A stretch of DNA of 64,000 bases, from the NCBI GenBank assembly GCA_015680685.1, contig MNCI01003984.1:71375-135374 (forward strand), written 5' to 3'. The notes under the pieces are model-generated. The model was given only the letters and a program-made list of their open reading frames with translations. It was not told the DNA's origin and ran no database searches. The stretch comes from Gnetum montanum (taxonomy: Eukaryota; Streptophyta; Gnetopsida; Gnetales; Gnetaceae). Shown piece by piece: positions 34,401 through 46,181 of the stretch. Position numbers and translations under genes: made by a program. How positions within the stretch are numbered: the first letter of the stretch is position 1; every line of letters starts with the position of its first letter.

Positions 34401-34960
34401 ACCACATAAAAGCTAAATGCTAACATATAAAACCAAAGGTACTAATTATATGACATAAACTTATATCAATACCACATATCTAGAGGTACCTTTCCACAAT
34501 AGATGAATATGGAATTACTTAGAGATCATTTTTTCCTTAGCCCCAAATCTAGCCTCTCATGAAGTATAAGCACTAAAATAGCCCATTAGAAGGCATCATA
34601 CCATTAGTTCTTCATGACATGATTTATTTCATTAGGAGATCATGTGAACACTACCAAATGCTAGTTCTCCTCAAGTGCTACCTCATAAAGTATACACTCT
34701 AGAATCCTTAGGTAGTTATCCTTCCTATTCAGGTCCTCAAACTTCTAACCATAATAACAAGTCATGTCAAAAAATGGTGGAAAATTCTAAATAGGATTCC
34801 AAAACTTAAAAAAGTTATCATACAACTAGGACTTCATCCTAACATACTTGGAGATTGTGATATGAGTGCTTGTAGGATTGAATGAGCTTGGATGTGTTGA
34901 GGATATATCAACAATGTAGTATTCACATTGAGCTACTTTTAAGGATGATTCTTTCACAAG
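31430..34960 (-). pseudogene. P2: second intron-bearing decayed gene, probable relative of P1
   Basis: Minus-strand coding islands are separated by A/T-rich gaps. From the N-side: 34,850-34,480, with KFEDLNRKDNYLRILECILY and WAILVLILHERLDLGLRKK; 34,330-34,072; then, after a 58-bp GT-AG gap (34,071-34,014), a long exon to about 33,430 with DNRGHNIAKCGNCDLNEIFH and an open block of 103 residues (33,497-33,808). Next come Lys/Glu-rich exons at about 33,420-32,880 and 32,790-32,660 (AKSKWLEDKLKEKETLSF). An exon near 31,900-31,680 has IVEEEISMMDRELSIENPSL then LVDVFRYLASKVEVILGD, and a final exon lies near 31,560-31,430. The last motif parallels EEVYKLFADSVVVANFP of P1. Many frames are cut by TAG stops. 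Function is unknown. Confidence 0.45.
32020..32118 (+). repeat. 54-bp tandem duplication ending at a single N
   Basis: Two copies of a 44-bp string starting CCTATGTTGTTTTGTAATGA lie 54 bp apart and differ at one base. An undetermined base at 32,118 follows the second copy directly. It may be a true duplication or an assembly join. Confidence 0.6.
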
Positions 34961-35279
34961 TACTTAAACTCTTTTTTTTTGAATATCTTGAGCCCTGCCA
35001 CTATCATCTATAATCATGTCCACATTCATACTCTATTAGATCATGCAATCAAAGAGTCTTATGTAGATACCCCAAGCATATTTTTTACATATCCTCTCTA
35101 GAGAAAAAGACACAATGTGTAAAGACAACATGGTCCATATGAGAACATAAAAATGCTTTATGAAAAACCATAGAAAGTTATAAGAGAAAAAAGGACATGC
35201 CTCTTCACCAAAGGAATCTAGGAAATGAAATAACTTAAGAAATTATTTACTAAATACTTCTTCAAGATATTCATCTATG

Positions 35280-36300
35280 CCTCTTCTTGAAGATGATATT
35301 CGTTTTAAATGAAGAATTTGAAGAGAATGAGAAATAATATGATGATATTCTTCATGCTCCAAGTGTTGAGAATAAGTCTCAATCATTTATCTTTTAATGG
35401 AAATAATAAAAAAAACTTTCTTCTAAGTTTCAAGGAAATTAAGATTATTGAATTGAGCTTGCTCTTGCTAAAGCATTTAGAAATGATTCTAGATAACACA
35501 TGTTAAGATTAAAAAATTTAATGCAATGGAAGATATAAAATCCTTTATTTCTTAAATTAAGATGACTAACAGGTATTTTTGTCTTGAAGATGTTAAAGGT
35601 TATTAAAAGGTATCATATTCTAAAATTAAGTTTAAAGGTATGGTACAAGTATGATGAACAAAAGAATGATATACCTATATGATAAGCAATGATACTTCTA
35701 TCAAAGAATGATCTCTTATAAAATTCATGCTTAAGTAAAGATTTGAAAAGTCTTATCATAGGTAAGAGATCATTCAAATGCTAAAATATATGAGACTAGA
35801 TAAAGAAAGTATAAATAATTATTATATAAATATTTTGAGGAAGCTAAGGTACATTGAAATGAATATGAACAAGCTTCTAGCTTCCAAGGTGGATCAATGG
35901 CATAATTCCAATAAGAGATTACCTTCTATGAATCTAAAACCTTGAATAAGGCTTTTGATTTATCCCTTAAGGCTAAAAAGATTCCAAGGCTATAAAAAAG
36001 ATTCTAATACTTCTAAAGAAAATGATTTTAAGAATTCTAAGAGAGATAAAGTAGTAAAGGAGAAAGGTAATGCCAAGGAAAACTCATTTGAGAAGGAAGA
36101 GAAGGATCAGAAAAGCTAATATTTTAAGAAAGAAATCTCCAATAAGAGAAAATATCAAGGAAATAACAATGCTTTTAAGATACAATGCTTTAATTATGGA
36201 GAATAGGGATATAAGAAATGGAACTGTTCTAAGAGTATGGAACTTCAGACTTTGAAGAAAGAAGAGTCTTCAAATGAAGATAATTCTAATGTTCCTTTAA
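35280..36300 (+). pseudogene. Gag of element G with degenerate zinc knuckle
   Basis: The N-part is poorly readable. From about 35,850 one frame gives a charged linker (EKEEKDQKS, KEISNKRKYQGNNNAFKI) and then, at about 36,178-36,230, CFNYGE.GYKKWNC. This aligns with the CCHC knuckle of gag nucleocapsid (CxxCGxxGHxxxxC), with the second Cys and the His both changed to Tyr. Gag packages element RNA; this copy would not bind zinc. Confidence 0.55.
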
Positions 36301-36399
36301 TTAAATATATTGTTGAAATTAATTTATTATAGAAAATATCAATGTTAGTGAAGATCCTCTGAGGAAAATTCTTTATAGAAGTCAAGCTAGATGTCTCTA

Positions 36400-38330
36400 T
36401 AATGTAAAATGGCTTTACATCTTAATAGATAATAGACTTGGATTACTTAAATTTCCTCATACTAAGTCATATGGAGCATATTAGCTTTCTAGAGATTATT
36501 TCCAAGAGATGAGGAAAGGTTTATTTTATCTTTTAAGATTGGTTCTTTCAAAGATCAAGTGAAATATGACATTCGTCTCAAAAATAGTATTGGTATCATC
36601 CTTTATAGACCTTGGAATTATGATAACAAGGCCATCTATGATGGAGCAAGGAATACTTGGTTAGTTCTTAGAAGAGATGGAATTCATTAATTAATTCTTT
36701 TGAAATTGTAGCAATACAAGAAAAATGTACATATTAATGCTTCATTGATTTTTCATAGTGATAGAAAATATCTAAAAACACATGAGGAAAATGGTAATGG
36801 TTTTTCCATTGTTTTTACAATCATAACAAGTGACAAGGAGCCTCAAAGTCAACTTCCACTAGCCATGAAATCTTTGGTATAAGAATTTATTAATGTATTT
36901 AGAGGAAAATTGAAAGAGCTTCCTTTAATAACATCTATCTAGAATTAATTATATTCATGCTTAGAGAAACCATTTTAAATGAAAGGGCCTACCAAATCAC
37001 TCCACATCCAAAGGAGGTGTTATACAAGCAAATGAGCTAGTATCCAATGATTTTATTAAAGAATATATATCTCCATAAGTTATTGGAGATTTTTTAGTTT
37101 CCAAAAAAGATATAAATGAAATCAGAAAATGTATCAACTCTAGGAATATTAATAGGATCATGATTAAGTACAAATTTTCAATCCCTAGAATGGACGATAT
37201 TCTCAATGTTTTGGATAATGCAAAAATATTTTCAAAGATTTATTGGAAAGTGGATATCATCAAATTAGAATTAGACTAGGAGATGAATGGAAAATGACAT
37301 TCAAGATAATTAATGATTTTCATTAATGGTTAGTGATGTCTTTTAGGTTAATCAATGCTCCAACCACATTTATGAGGTTTATTCATGATATATTAAGAGA
37401 TATTATTGTTAAATGTTAAATTATTTCTTTGATGATATTCTTGTTTATATCTCTAATGAAGATGAGCATGTGTAACACTTGAGATTGGTATGATCAAAGT
37501 TGCATCTGGATTAATTAGTGATTAATGTCGAGAAATTCCCTTTTATGAAGAAGAATATTGTTTACTTACATCATGTGGTCTTCAAGAATCAAGTTAAGAT
37601 CAGGCTAAGAAAGATCAAGGCATGTAAGGAGTGGCCTTCATATAGAGATGTGGAAGAGTTGAGTTTGGCTAGTTTCTTCAGAAGATTCATTAGAAATTTG
37701 AATTACATTTCATGACCTATGATTCCTTATTTAAGTAAGATTTCAAATTTTTGTGGGATGATGCAAAAGAGAGATATTTTTGAAAATTGAAGAAGAAAAT
37801 TTGTAGTGCTCTAATTTTGCTAATTTCAAACTTCTCCAAGCTTTTTGAAGTGCAGATGGATGCAAGTGGGCTTTCTATTGAAGGTATGCTTTGTCAAGAG
37901 GTTAAGCCAATTGCATTATTTTCTAGGAAAAATGAATAAATCAAGACAAAAGTATCATATATATGAGAAGGAATTATATGCTATACTTTGAGCTATCAAG
38001 CATTAGAGACATTACTTTCTTGGATCTTAATTTCATTTATTAACTAATCATAGAGTACTTTAACTTTTGAATTTCCAAAAAACATTAAATGCTAAGTATC
38101 TGAAATGGGTAAAATAATTATAATGTTTTTATATTATTTTAAAACATGTAAGTGGAAAGTCAAGTGTTATTACTAATGATTTGTCTATAATTCATATTAC
38201 TCATTCTTGCATAGAAGTTAAGGGTTTTGAGTCTTTTACTCAATTGTACTCTAATGATACTCCTTTGGTGGTACTTGAAAAGAGTTAAATTATCCATTAT
38301 TTACAATGGCTAATAAATGAAATGCATATC
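36400..38330 (+). pseudogene. Protease-RT-RNase H of element G
   Basis: After a segment with RPWNYDNKAIYDGARNTW (about 36,610-36,665), typical of the protease-RT linker of chromoviruses, RT motifs are ESGYHQIRIRLGDEWKMTFK (about 37,243) and MSFRLINAPTTFMRFIHDIL (37,335). The catalytic box YFFDDILVYIS follows, with FDD at 37,428-37,436. Then come VEKFPFMKKNIVYL (37,522), SLASFFRRFIRNLNYIS (37,665) and RNase H with KLFEVQMDASGLSIEGMLCQ (about 37,840). The RT catalytic aspartates persist. Stops and frameshifts are frequent. Confidence 0.8.
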
Positions 38331-38339
38331 ATATTAATA

Positions 38340-38761
38340 ATGATATTCTATTTAGAAAATGAGAAATTTTTGTGTTCCCAAATATGATTTTAGATTCAAG
38401 CTTCTTGAGGAAAAGCACAATAGTGACATGACTACACATATGGACAATACAAAATCCTTGTAATTAGAGATAAAAAATGATTTTTGGCCAAGTATGCATA
38501 AAAATGTGATTAATTTTCTAAAAGAATATTATGTTTGCTAAAATGTCAAAGGTGGGAAGATCATTAATGATTATTACTTATCTTTACCAATTCCAAAGAC
38601 TCCTTGGAAAATTGTTTCTTTGGACTTTATCTATGGCATTTCAAATAAAGGTTTAGTCATTATTTCATACTTGTTGTGAATAGATATAATAAAATGGCTC
38701 ATTTCATTACCTATAAGAGGCATTGTGCTTCTCAAATAGGCCTTTTTTTGAAGATATTAAG
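38340..38761 (+). pseudogene. Start of integrase of element G, cut by element E
   Basis: KNDFWPSMHKNVINFLKEYY (about 38,474) fits the zinc-binding region, and PWKIVSLDFIYGISNKG (38,596-38,650) contains the first catalytic aspartate (usually MDFV). Similarity ends at the LTR boundary at 38,761. Confidence 0.65.
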
Positions 38762-39180
38762 TAAGGATCATAGAACTTAGAGGGGGAGGGGGGGTGGGGT
38801 GTGGGGGGGTGGGGGCGCGGGGGCGCACGGCGGTGGTGGGTGGAGAAGGGGGGGATGAATAAGTTCCCTAAATAAAAATTTATACCAACAAAAATCACAA
38901 CCAAATTTAACATAATTTCCCACTAGGGATAGTCCACACTCAAAGGGTAGTTCACTTGCATACCTTTGTGAGGATCATTAAACTTAGAAAGGAGGGGGGA
39001 TGAATAAGTTTTCCAAATTAAAAATTCTTTGAAACAAAGAAAACATCAAAATTAACATGGTTATCCAACTCAGGTAGTCCACACTTGGAGGGTAGTTCAC
39101 TAGCACACCTATGGACTTTGCTACTCTCAAAATGTGTTTTAAAGGATACCACACCATGTACTAGCTCTAAGCTTTGCTCT
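38762..39180 (-). repeat. Partial tandem duplication within E 3' LTR
   Basis: Two adjacent segments, about 38,762-38,966 and 38,967-39,110, share the order AGGATCAT-GAACTTAGA, G-run, GATGAATAAGTT, TAGTCCACAC and GGGTAGTTCAC. The 5' LTR shows one copy in the part visible. Confidence 0.65.
38781..38852 (+). other. G-rich tract with strong G-quadruplex pattern
   Basis: Roughly 70 bp containing many runs of four to seven G separated by one to three bases, with two CpG-rich spots (GCGCGGGGGCGC). It is far more G-rich than anything else in the window. The equivalent place in the other E LTR also has a G run, preceded by Ns. Confidence 0.8.
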
Positions 39181-39654
39181 AGAGTGATTCAACACAATGA
39201 ATCCACTCAAACCCACAAGGTTCAAACAAGCTTAGAATTTGGTTTCCAAGATCCCACAATCTTTACAACTTGAGCTCTACTCCAAAGTATTGTGTCACTA
39301 CACCAACACTCAAACCCAAAGGATACTAACAAGCTCAAGCAAGATTCCTTCCCACAAGAAGCACATCAACCCCACAAGGCAACTAAAGAGAACAAAAACT
39401 ATAAGGGAAGGATGAAAATAAATTTGTGGTCCTTGTACTTTGAGGTATAGCTCACTTTGACCACTTACAATAGATAAAAGATAGTACAATGAGGAATAAT
39501 AATAAGACAATGATATATATAATGATTGCTTGATAATAACACTTTATAGTACACAATGCTTTCTCATTTCCCAATGGAATGAATTTTTCTTATAGCCAAT
39601 ATATTTCTAAAAATACCTCAAAATTCATGCAATGGCTATCTAATAGCCACTGGA

Positions 39655-39915
39655 GACATCTTCTTCAAGACTGAGGCATCTTTCTGCATCAGACCTTCAT
39701 TCTAGAAAGATGTCTTCTCCATAGGAAAGACATCTGTGTGGAGATGTCTTTCTCACATGAAAGGCATCTGCTATTTTTTAGAGACATCTTCTTCTAAGAA
39801 ACCTTCAAATTCACCAAGACATCTACTATTTCTTGAAGACATCTTTTCCTAATAGTAGACATCTATTATTTCTGCAAGACGTCTTTACTGATTCTTCTTC
39901 ACCTTCGCCAAAACA
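39655..39915 (-). repeat. Cluster of AGACATCT / AGATGTCT octamers in E LTR
   Basis: Roughly ten exact or one-mismatch copies of AGACATCT (or its complement AGATGTCT) lie in about 250 bp, for example near 39,655, 39,713, 39,728, 39,740, 39,782, 39,818, 39,837, 39,857 and 39,879. Such direct repeats in LTRs often act as enhancer elements; here that is only inferred. Confidence 0.65.
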
Positions 39916-40094
39916 TCTGTTGTTTCTTTGCACTTTGAAATCTTCATTTCTTATCCATGCTCTTGAACTCCTACATGATTTCTTAAAACCTTGTAGATGT
40001 CTCAATCCAAGTTCTTGTCCTACAAACACAACAACCATACAAACATCCTTGTACTCCATTTTTCTTAATGTTTTGACATACCAAAAGGTCAACA

Positions 40095-40109
40095 ATCTCC
40101 TCCTTTTTG
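40095..40109 (-). other. Polypurine tract of element E
   Basis: Minus strand CAAAAAGGAGGAGAT, immediately before the LTR start TGTTGACC. This AAGGxGGAGATTGTTG form is characteristic of copia elements. Confidence 0.7.
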
Positions 40110-40300
40110 GTGATGTCAAAACATAAGAAAATAGATGGCATAAAAACTAATAAAAATATTAAGACATAAATTCCTATGGTAGCCAGGGACTAGGATAAAG
40201 AATTAAGGTTCAAGGTATCTAGGTAGTATGTGGAAAACAATGAAACTATGCAAACGTAAAGATTAAAAGTACACCACACAAAGATAACAAAGGAAGCACC
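40110..40300 (-). other. Short internal segment of E between F and the polypurine tract
   Basis: About 190 bp with no readable ORF. It belongs to E and is separated from the rest of the internal region (from 46,812) by the insertion of F. Confidence 0.55.
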
Positions 40301-40305
40301 ATCAG

Positions 40306-40884
40306 TGTAACAACGTTGCCTCAACATTGTTCAGAATCCCAAGGAATTCACTAATATCCAATGGATCTAGGGTAGAAGACCTGGGGAATACATCTCAAGT
40401 GAGCAAGCAACTCAAGAGAGTGCAAGAAAAAACACAGCTTCTTAACATATATGGCAATGCACCTCATGGAGGGTAACCAACTCCAAAACAAGGGCCATGT
40501 AAACAAGCACACAAAAAACCTTGTAGACAACATCGGTGGGAGGGAAATGATGCACCTACTAGGGAAGGTGCCTCACCCCCAAATCCCTCATGATCTGGTA
40601 CAAGGTGTGGCCTCGCACCACACCAAAACTATCCAATCTTGACTGCTTGCATATCTATGACTGCCGTAGAGTCAAGGCCATGAAATTCTCTGTGATGAGG
40701 GTAGAATGAAGAGGACTTAAGAGCGAGTTATAATAGGAGGGTGTCCTATCGCTAGCTTGGTACTACCAAGATAGGTTGGATTTTCTAATAATTGAGAGTC
40801 ATCCGAAGGTGCCTCAAAGTGTTCCATGGCCCTTGAACCATGAGGAGAGCCTAGGAGAACCACCATCCTAGGACATCTCTCACA
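40306..40884 (-). mobile_element. 3' LTR of element F
   Basis: It aligns along its length with 46,182-46,806; shared landmarks are CAAGGAATTCACTAA, ATATATGGCAATGCACCTCA and GTGTTCCATGGCCC. Polypurine sequence CGAGAAAGGAT (minus) lies just inside the element at 40,885-40,895. Confidence 0.8.
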
Positions 40885-43800
40885 ATCCTTTCTCGCACAA
40901 AGAATTGATGTCCTCGAAGCAGAGCCTAGGATAGCTTCAAGAGTACACTTTTGTATGGGTTTAAAAATCCATCAACTTTGGGGATCTGTCAACTTCTATA
41001 ACACCAAGCTTGAAGGAAGATAACAACCCCAACACCTGATACATCCTTCCATCCAATGCCTTGCATGAAACACAAGGGGAAATTGGAGGAATCCCAAAGA
41101 CTTCCCTACTCTATAACAAGTGGGAGTAGTCCAACCCAAAGGGCCAACATCTCTAAGGCATCCCCTAGATCCATCCCTTCTTAGGGTCTAGAAACATATC
41201 TTCTTGCGTAGGCCCATACCGATACAAGTAGATAGCTCTTCTTCTACAAGTCTTACCAAGTTCCTTTGGGAATGGCATCTCAACACCCATCAATTTTTTT
41301 TAATCATCAATTTTGAGGGCTCACCAAGGCCAGTACCCATGGTGAGGGACATGGGAACATCAAACCAAAAGGGAGGACATGCTCCAAAAGAGCCATGTCT
41401 TTGCAAGCAACTCATGCTTGCTAGAACTCCATGTTCTGCTACTCGCATCCAGAACCATGGGGTCCTAACAGTGCAACCATCTAAGCATTGATTTCACGTG
41501 CATTTGTACCATGCACATTTTTTTCCATCATGTCTATTCAAGTTGGTATGAAGGGACTTGAGCATGTTCTCCCTTCTAAACAAGGTATAAGGGTAGATCT
41601 TTTGAGCTTGACCTTGCTGTCTGTAGACACCAGCATCACATACCTCAATTCATCATCCAACAGTATTCCATTTCCACAACAAGAGAGAAGATCCAAAATC
41701 TATTTGGAAACTTCTCCAAGAAGCTATCATACAACAAGTCCAAACTATCATCAACAACTCTTGTGATTGTCCAACATCAAAAAATGTCTGCTCGAATGTT
41801 AGAACAAGTGGAGGATCTATTGGGTAGCCAACCCCATGATAATCCCCTGTACACAAGTCTCATATCAGTCATAAGCACATCATCGAATGCAACCATAATA
41901 TCCCATTCATGGAAAAGGATCAACTGCATTTGCAACATACAAGCTATCCCTCCCACTCCAAGTTATCGGAAAAGCACAATTTTCTAAACATTAGGTCCAC
42001 GAAAGAATATAGAGTCACCTCTAAGAGCAACCAGATCATGAATTCTCCAAGGAACATTGAGGTTCCTAGAATTTGAATTTCCCCACCATACCAAGAATGA
42101 CTACCAATCTCGTGATCAACACCTTTCATTAGATTTTTTCACTTGAAAGAAGGATCCTCTTTTGAAGGTTTCTTCCATATGTAAGTATATCAGCCTAGCT
42201 ACACCTTACCCATAATACACATCCAAGTAGTCAATATAACCAATAGAACCATATTGTTGAACTGTTACCAGCTAAAGGAAGACATGGATTCACAAGTCTT
42301 ACCCAAATTCAATTTCACCTTGAGAACAACGCAATACACCAAGCAATTCATCCCTTTAAAATTTTATCAAGAGGGATTTCTATTTCATCTTGGGAGATTT
42401 GGGTTTTTGTTTCATACATACTAGTCAATCTCTCTTACATCAATTATGGTGGACAAGGTTGCACCACTACCTATTATCACTCAACCCAAACGACAAACAC
42501 AAGTCAACAACATTTTTCCCATAGGAGGATTGAGTTCTCAAGATAGTTTTACATGGAATGGGCTTAAACAACATCAATTACAACTCAAAAAACTACACAA
42601 TTCATCCCCAAAGGGTTTACAATAAGGGTGGTCTACCAGAGAACCACAACAAGGAAGTTCCTTTGAAACCCCCAAAAGCTGAGTACATAAGATCATGCCT
42701 TGCTTACAAGAAGAAACATCAATAGCATGGCCTCACAAAGGAGGTTCCATGAATTTCATCAAGGTAACAACATTCTATCTCTAAAGAAACACCCCGAGAT
42801 TTCACGAACATGGGACAACTTCTAAGAATAAGTCCTAAACATCAATTGCTTCTAGGTCCCAAATAGGAAACAACCATCTCAATACCACCTACCTTATTAT
42901 TTCAGGAACTGAAGAGGACATCCATCGGAATGGAAAATGACCCCTTATAGAATTAAATATTCACTAAGGAATATCATGCTCAAATCTACTATCCCACTAG
43001 GGAGGTGAGGACATCAACATGAATTAACATTACACCAGAGACATGGAATAATACATTAGGGAGATTCAACATGACACCATAGCCTATTAGGCAAAATGAG
43101 CTCCTAGTCATGGAATCACACCATGTTTAGTGAAAGAACCAATAATTCCCAAGCCATGAGAGTGCGTCCTTATAAGCACCAAAGTAATCGATCATGAAAG
43201 CATGCCCACATGCAAAATCATTAGAAGCCCCCAATCATGAGAGCATAGGCTAAAGTATTTTGAGCTCATTCAAGCCCACCAAGCAAGGCCACCAAGAGAA
43301 GCCACAATGTTTGTATATGTAACATCATTTATTCAAGGATGGACCACAATCCCAACATTTGCAAAGCTACTCCATGATCGCATCCAACATGGAAGAGTGA
43401 GTCTAGGTGCTAATACCCAGAACTCAACTCTACTCCATAACTAGACATTGCAACATCATGTTGATTTGAATTTCAGTCTACCATTGTAATTCACATGGCC
43501 ACAGTGAACCACCCACTATCAAGATCAAGCACATAAAACCAAGTTATTTGTATTTCAGGATACATACCATCATTGATCATCTGTGGACAAGATCTTTGCT
43601 AGTCTAGGAACACAAGAGAAAGTGTTCCCAAGATTTGTCCTGTCTCAAGGATGTTCACCAAAGCACACACTATCCAAGCATGAAAACATCACCAAGAACA
43701 CATGGAACTAGTTGAAGAGCACAATGGGCAATGACATGCCCTAGTCCATTCGTTACAACACCATATTGTAACTAAAAAATTTCCCATGAGGTTTTCAACA

Positions 43801-44436
43801 AAATTATACATCAAGGCACAAAGGCCATTTACAACATATAGCAAGGGCACTTCAAAACAAGCATTAGGAAAACACCATACATCAAGCTTGGCCTTGTCAC
43901 AGGGTGTGGCATAGGCCTACAACAAGGAGACAACTAAGGATAGGAATACATTTCAATGGGAACATACATGATATTTTGGAATGCTACCTAGGCCTAGAAG
44001 GCTATAGGACAAACTATCCAAGCCCATCTTAGGCTGAAGGATTTAGGCCACCAGAAGCATATTATGAAAGAACCATGCTATTCTGAGAAAAACTTGTCTC
44101 TATCATGAAGCATAAACAATTATCTGTCACACCGCACCATTTTCTCAAAACGTACATGATCGACCATCACACTGAACGCACTACACAACTACTGTCGAAA
44201 AAAAATGATTCTAGACACTAACACAATGATCAAATAATAGAACATGACAACTAAGTATCCACCACCTACCAAAGTGGGACCTTAATGCATTGGCCACTCC
44301 TAGGCCATCAGTATTTGGCATGGCCAAAGATACCATTTCATGCCATCTACTAGCCTAATATTTGTAGGGTCTAGGATAGATCACCGTCCTCTATTAGTGT
44401 TCACCTAGCACAGAGAGGCAAACAAATCATAATCTA

Positions 44437-44541
44437 TCTACTAATTCATTACAACCAAGGTACTAATAAACTCGTAACCCAATGTTGGNTCTACTAATTC
44501 ATTACAACCAAGGTACTAATAAACTCGTAACCCAATGTTGG
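44437..44541. repeat. Exact 52-bp duplication around a single N
   Basis: The strings at 44,437-44,488 and 44,490-44,541 are identical, separated by one N at 44,489. The pattern suggests overlapping contig ends that were not merged rather than biology. Confidence 0.8.
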
Positions 44542-46160
44542 GATTCTAAGACCAAATAATCAGTTCATGAAGGTCTTAAGAGCACATATCTTCCCCATAG
44601 GCATAGTGCTCATAGAATCAACTAAGGTCACCACTAGTTGCATCTTTGTACCTATGCTACCTACAAACACTGAGACAAAAGCTCAGAAACATAGAATTAG
44701 TAGGAACACAATCAACACATCAGGCTCATACACAACCATCAAGCATGATCATATAATAGAGTAATATCACTCTTGCAGCATCATAAAAAGTAAGACCTCA
44801 ACAACATGCATAGAGATCAATCATGCAAAACATTGATGGATCAATTAGATACACTCAAACAAATGATTTCATCATGAGGTACGCCCAGAGAGAGCTAGCA
44901 CACTCTTAGAATTCCAAGATTCATATACAACAATCATTCCCAGCCACTAAGACTAGTTTCAACTAGGATCAAAATCTCAACACAATCATAAGAGGCATGT
45001 GCAATAGAGAATGTCATCTCAACTCAATAATAATGTGGAAGACCAAGGTTTAGCCAATAACAGATCTACATAAAACCAATTCTCACAACAACATGCAACA
45101 TCATGGAGGATGGATCCACAAGAAAGACTCTCATCAAAAGAGGTGTGGTCTCAACAATAACCTATAATAGGATGATCCACACCAGTAGTCTTCAAATCAA
45201 AGTGACCAAGAAATGTCACCAATCAAAAGAGTGATGCCACAAACCCAAGTGCAACACAACCAGCTCAAACAAGGGAGCACAACTCACAAAGATCAATAAC
45301 AAGGACAATTATGCCTCATGCACAAGAAATTATCAAACAAGACAACAAAAATTTGGATTTTGGATGGCACAAATGGCCTCAACATTCATCCTCAATGTTT
45401 CCAATAATAAGTCATCATACTGTGTAGAACACTAAACCTTGCATTATGAATGATAGACAAGACAAAGATAAGACACATGTAGAATTTGAAAGCACAACCA
45501 AGAAGACATGCATACACAAATAGACAAACATACAATCACAAGCATCAATGTACGAAGTCTACAGACAATGATATTAATCCACCCAAAACAAGGCTCACTA
45601 AAAGCACATATTCGAAGGCCTTCCATCCTAAGGTACCTAGGAACCATCTTGTCCGAATTTGTATTTTCCCATTCTCACTATATCTAGGCTGAGTGGGAGT
45701 GAAAGGATATCCTATCCTACACAATTCAACAAATGCCATCTCAAAACATGTCATCTGGGTGGAAACCGAAGTAGAGACTCAGTCTGATTCATTCCAGATG
45801 AATCACTGGAGACTAGAGATGAGAGCTCCTTGAGCAACAAAATTCTTGAGTTTCCAATAGAACTCCTCTCTACCATATCACATACAATCACAACTAATCC
45901 AACCACAAATAAACAAGTGGAGGACATCACCACAATGCAATCACTTACATCCTCAAGGAGAGCAACATACATTAGTTGCTCACAATTTAACATATGTACC
46001 CTCATGAAGAGCATAAAAACATTATCATAAGGTAACTCTTCAAAGAATACATAAGGATATGATCCTAGATCACCTAGGTATCAATCCAAAGGGACCATTA
46101 GTTGAACAACCTCAATGGAGTAACACAACCAAAGATCACATGCATATCACAACACAATTT

Positions 46161-46179
46161 CAAAAACACTCTAATACCA
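46161..46179 (-). other. Primer-binding site of element F
   Basis: On the minus strand TGGTATTAGAGTG begins two bases after the LTR. It resembles the complement of the 3' end of initiator tRNA-Met (TGGTATCAGAGC) with two differences in twelve bases. Confidence 0.65.
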
Positions 46180-46181
46180 TC

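Larger units (their letters stand above)
35280..38761 (+). mobile_element. Element G: chromovirus-like Ty3/Gypsy remnant, plus strand, interrupted by E
   Basis: Gag, protease-linker, RT, RNase H and the beginning of integrase follow each other in gypsy order. Sequence similarity stops at 38,761 where the LTR of E begins, so the rest of integrase would lie beyond the far end of E, outside this window. No LTR of G is visible. The left limit against P2 is approximate. Confidence 0.7.
38762..40094 (-). mobile_element. 3' LTR of element E (1,333 bp)
   Basis: The start at 40,094 reads TGTTGACC on the minus strand, directly after AAAAAGGAGGAGAT, a classic copia polypurine tract. The end at 38,762 aligns with the 5' LTR end next to the PBS. 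It includes a G-rich tract, a partial tandem duplication of its terminal 200 bp and a cluster of AGACATCT octamers, each listed separately. Confidence 0.75.

Noticed and set aside
41204-42129. Several open stretches on both strands inside element F
   Set aside because: None shows a gag or pol motif or consistent codon pattern; they look like chance frames in C/A-rich DNA.
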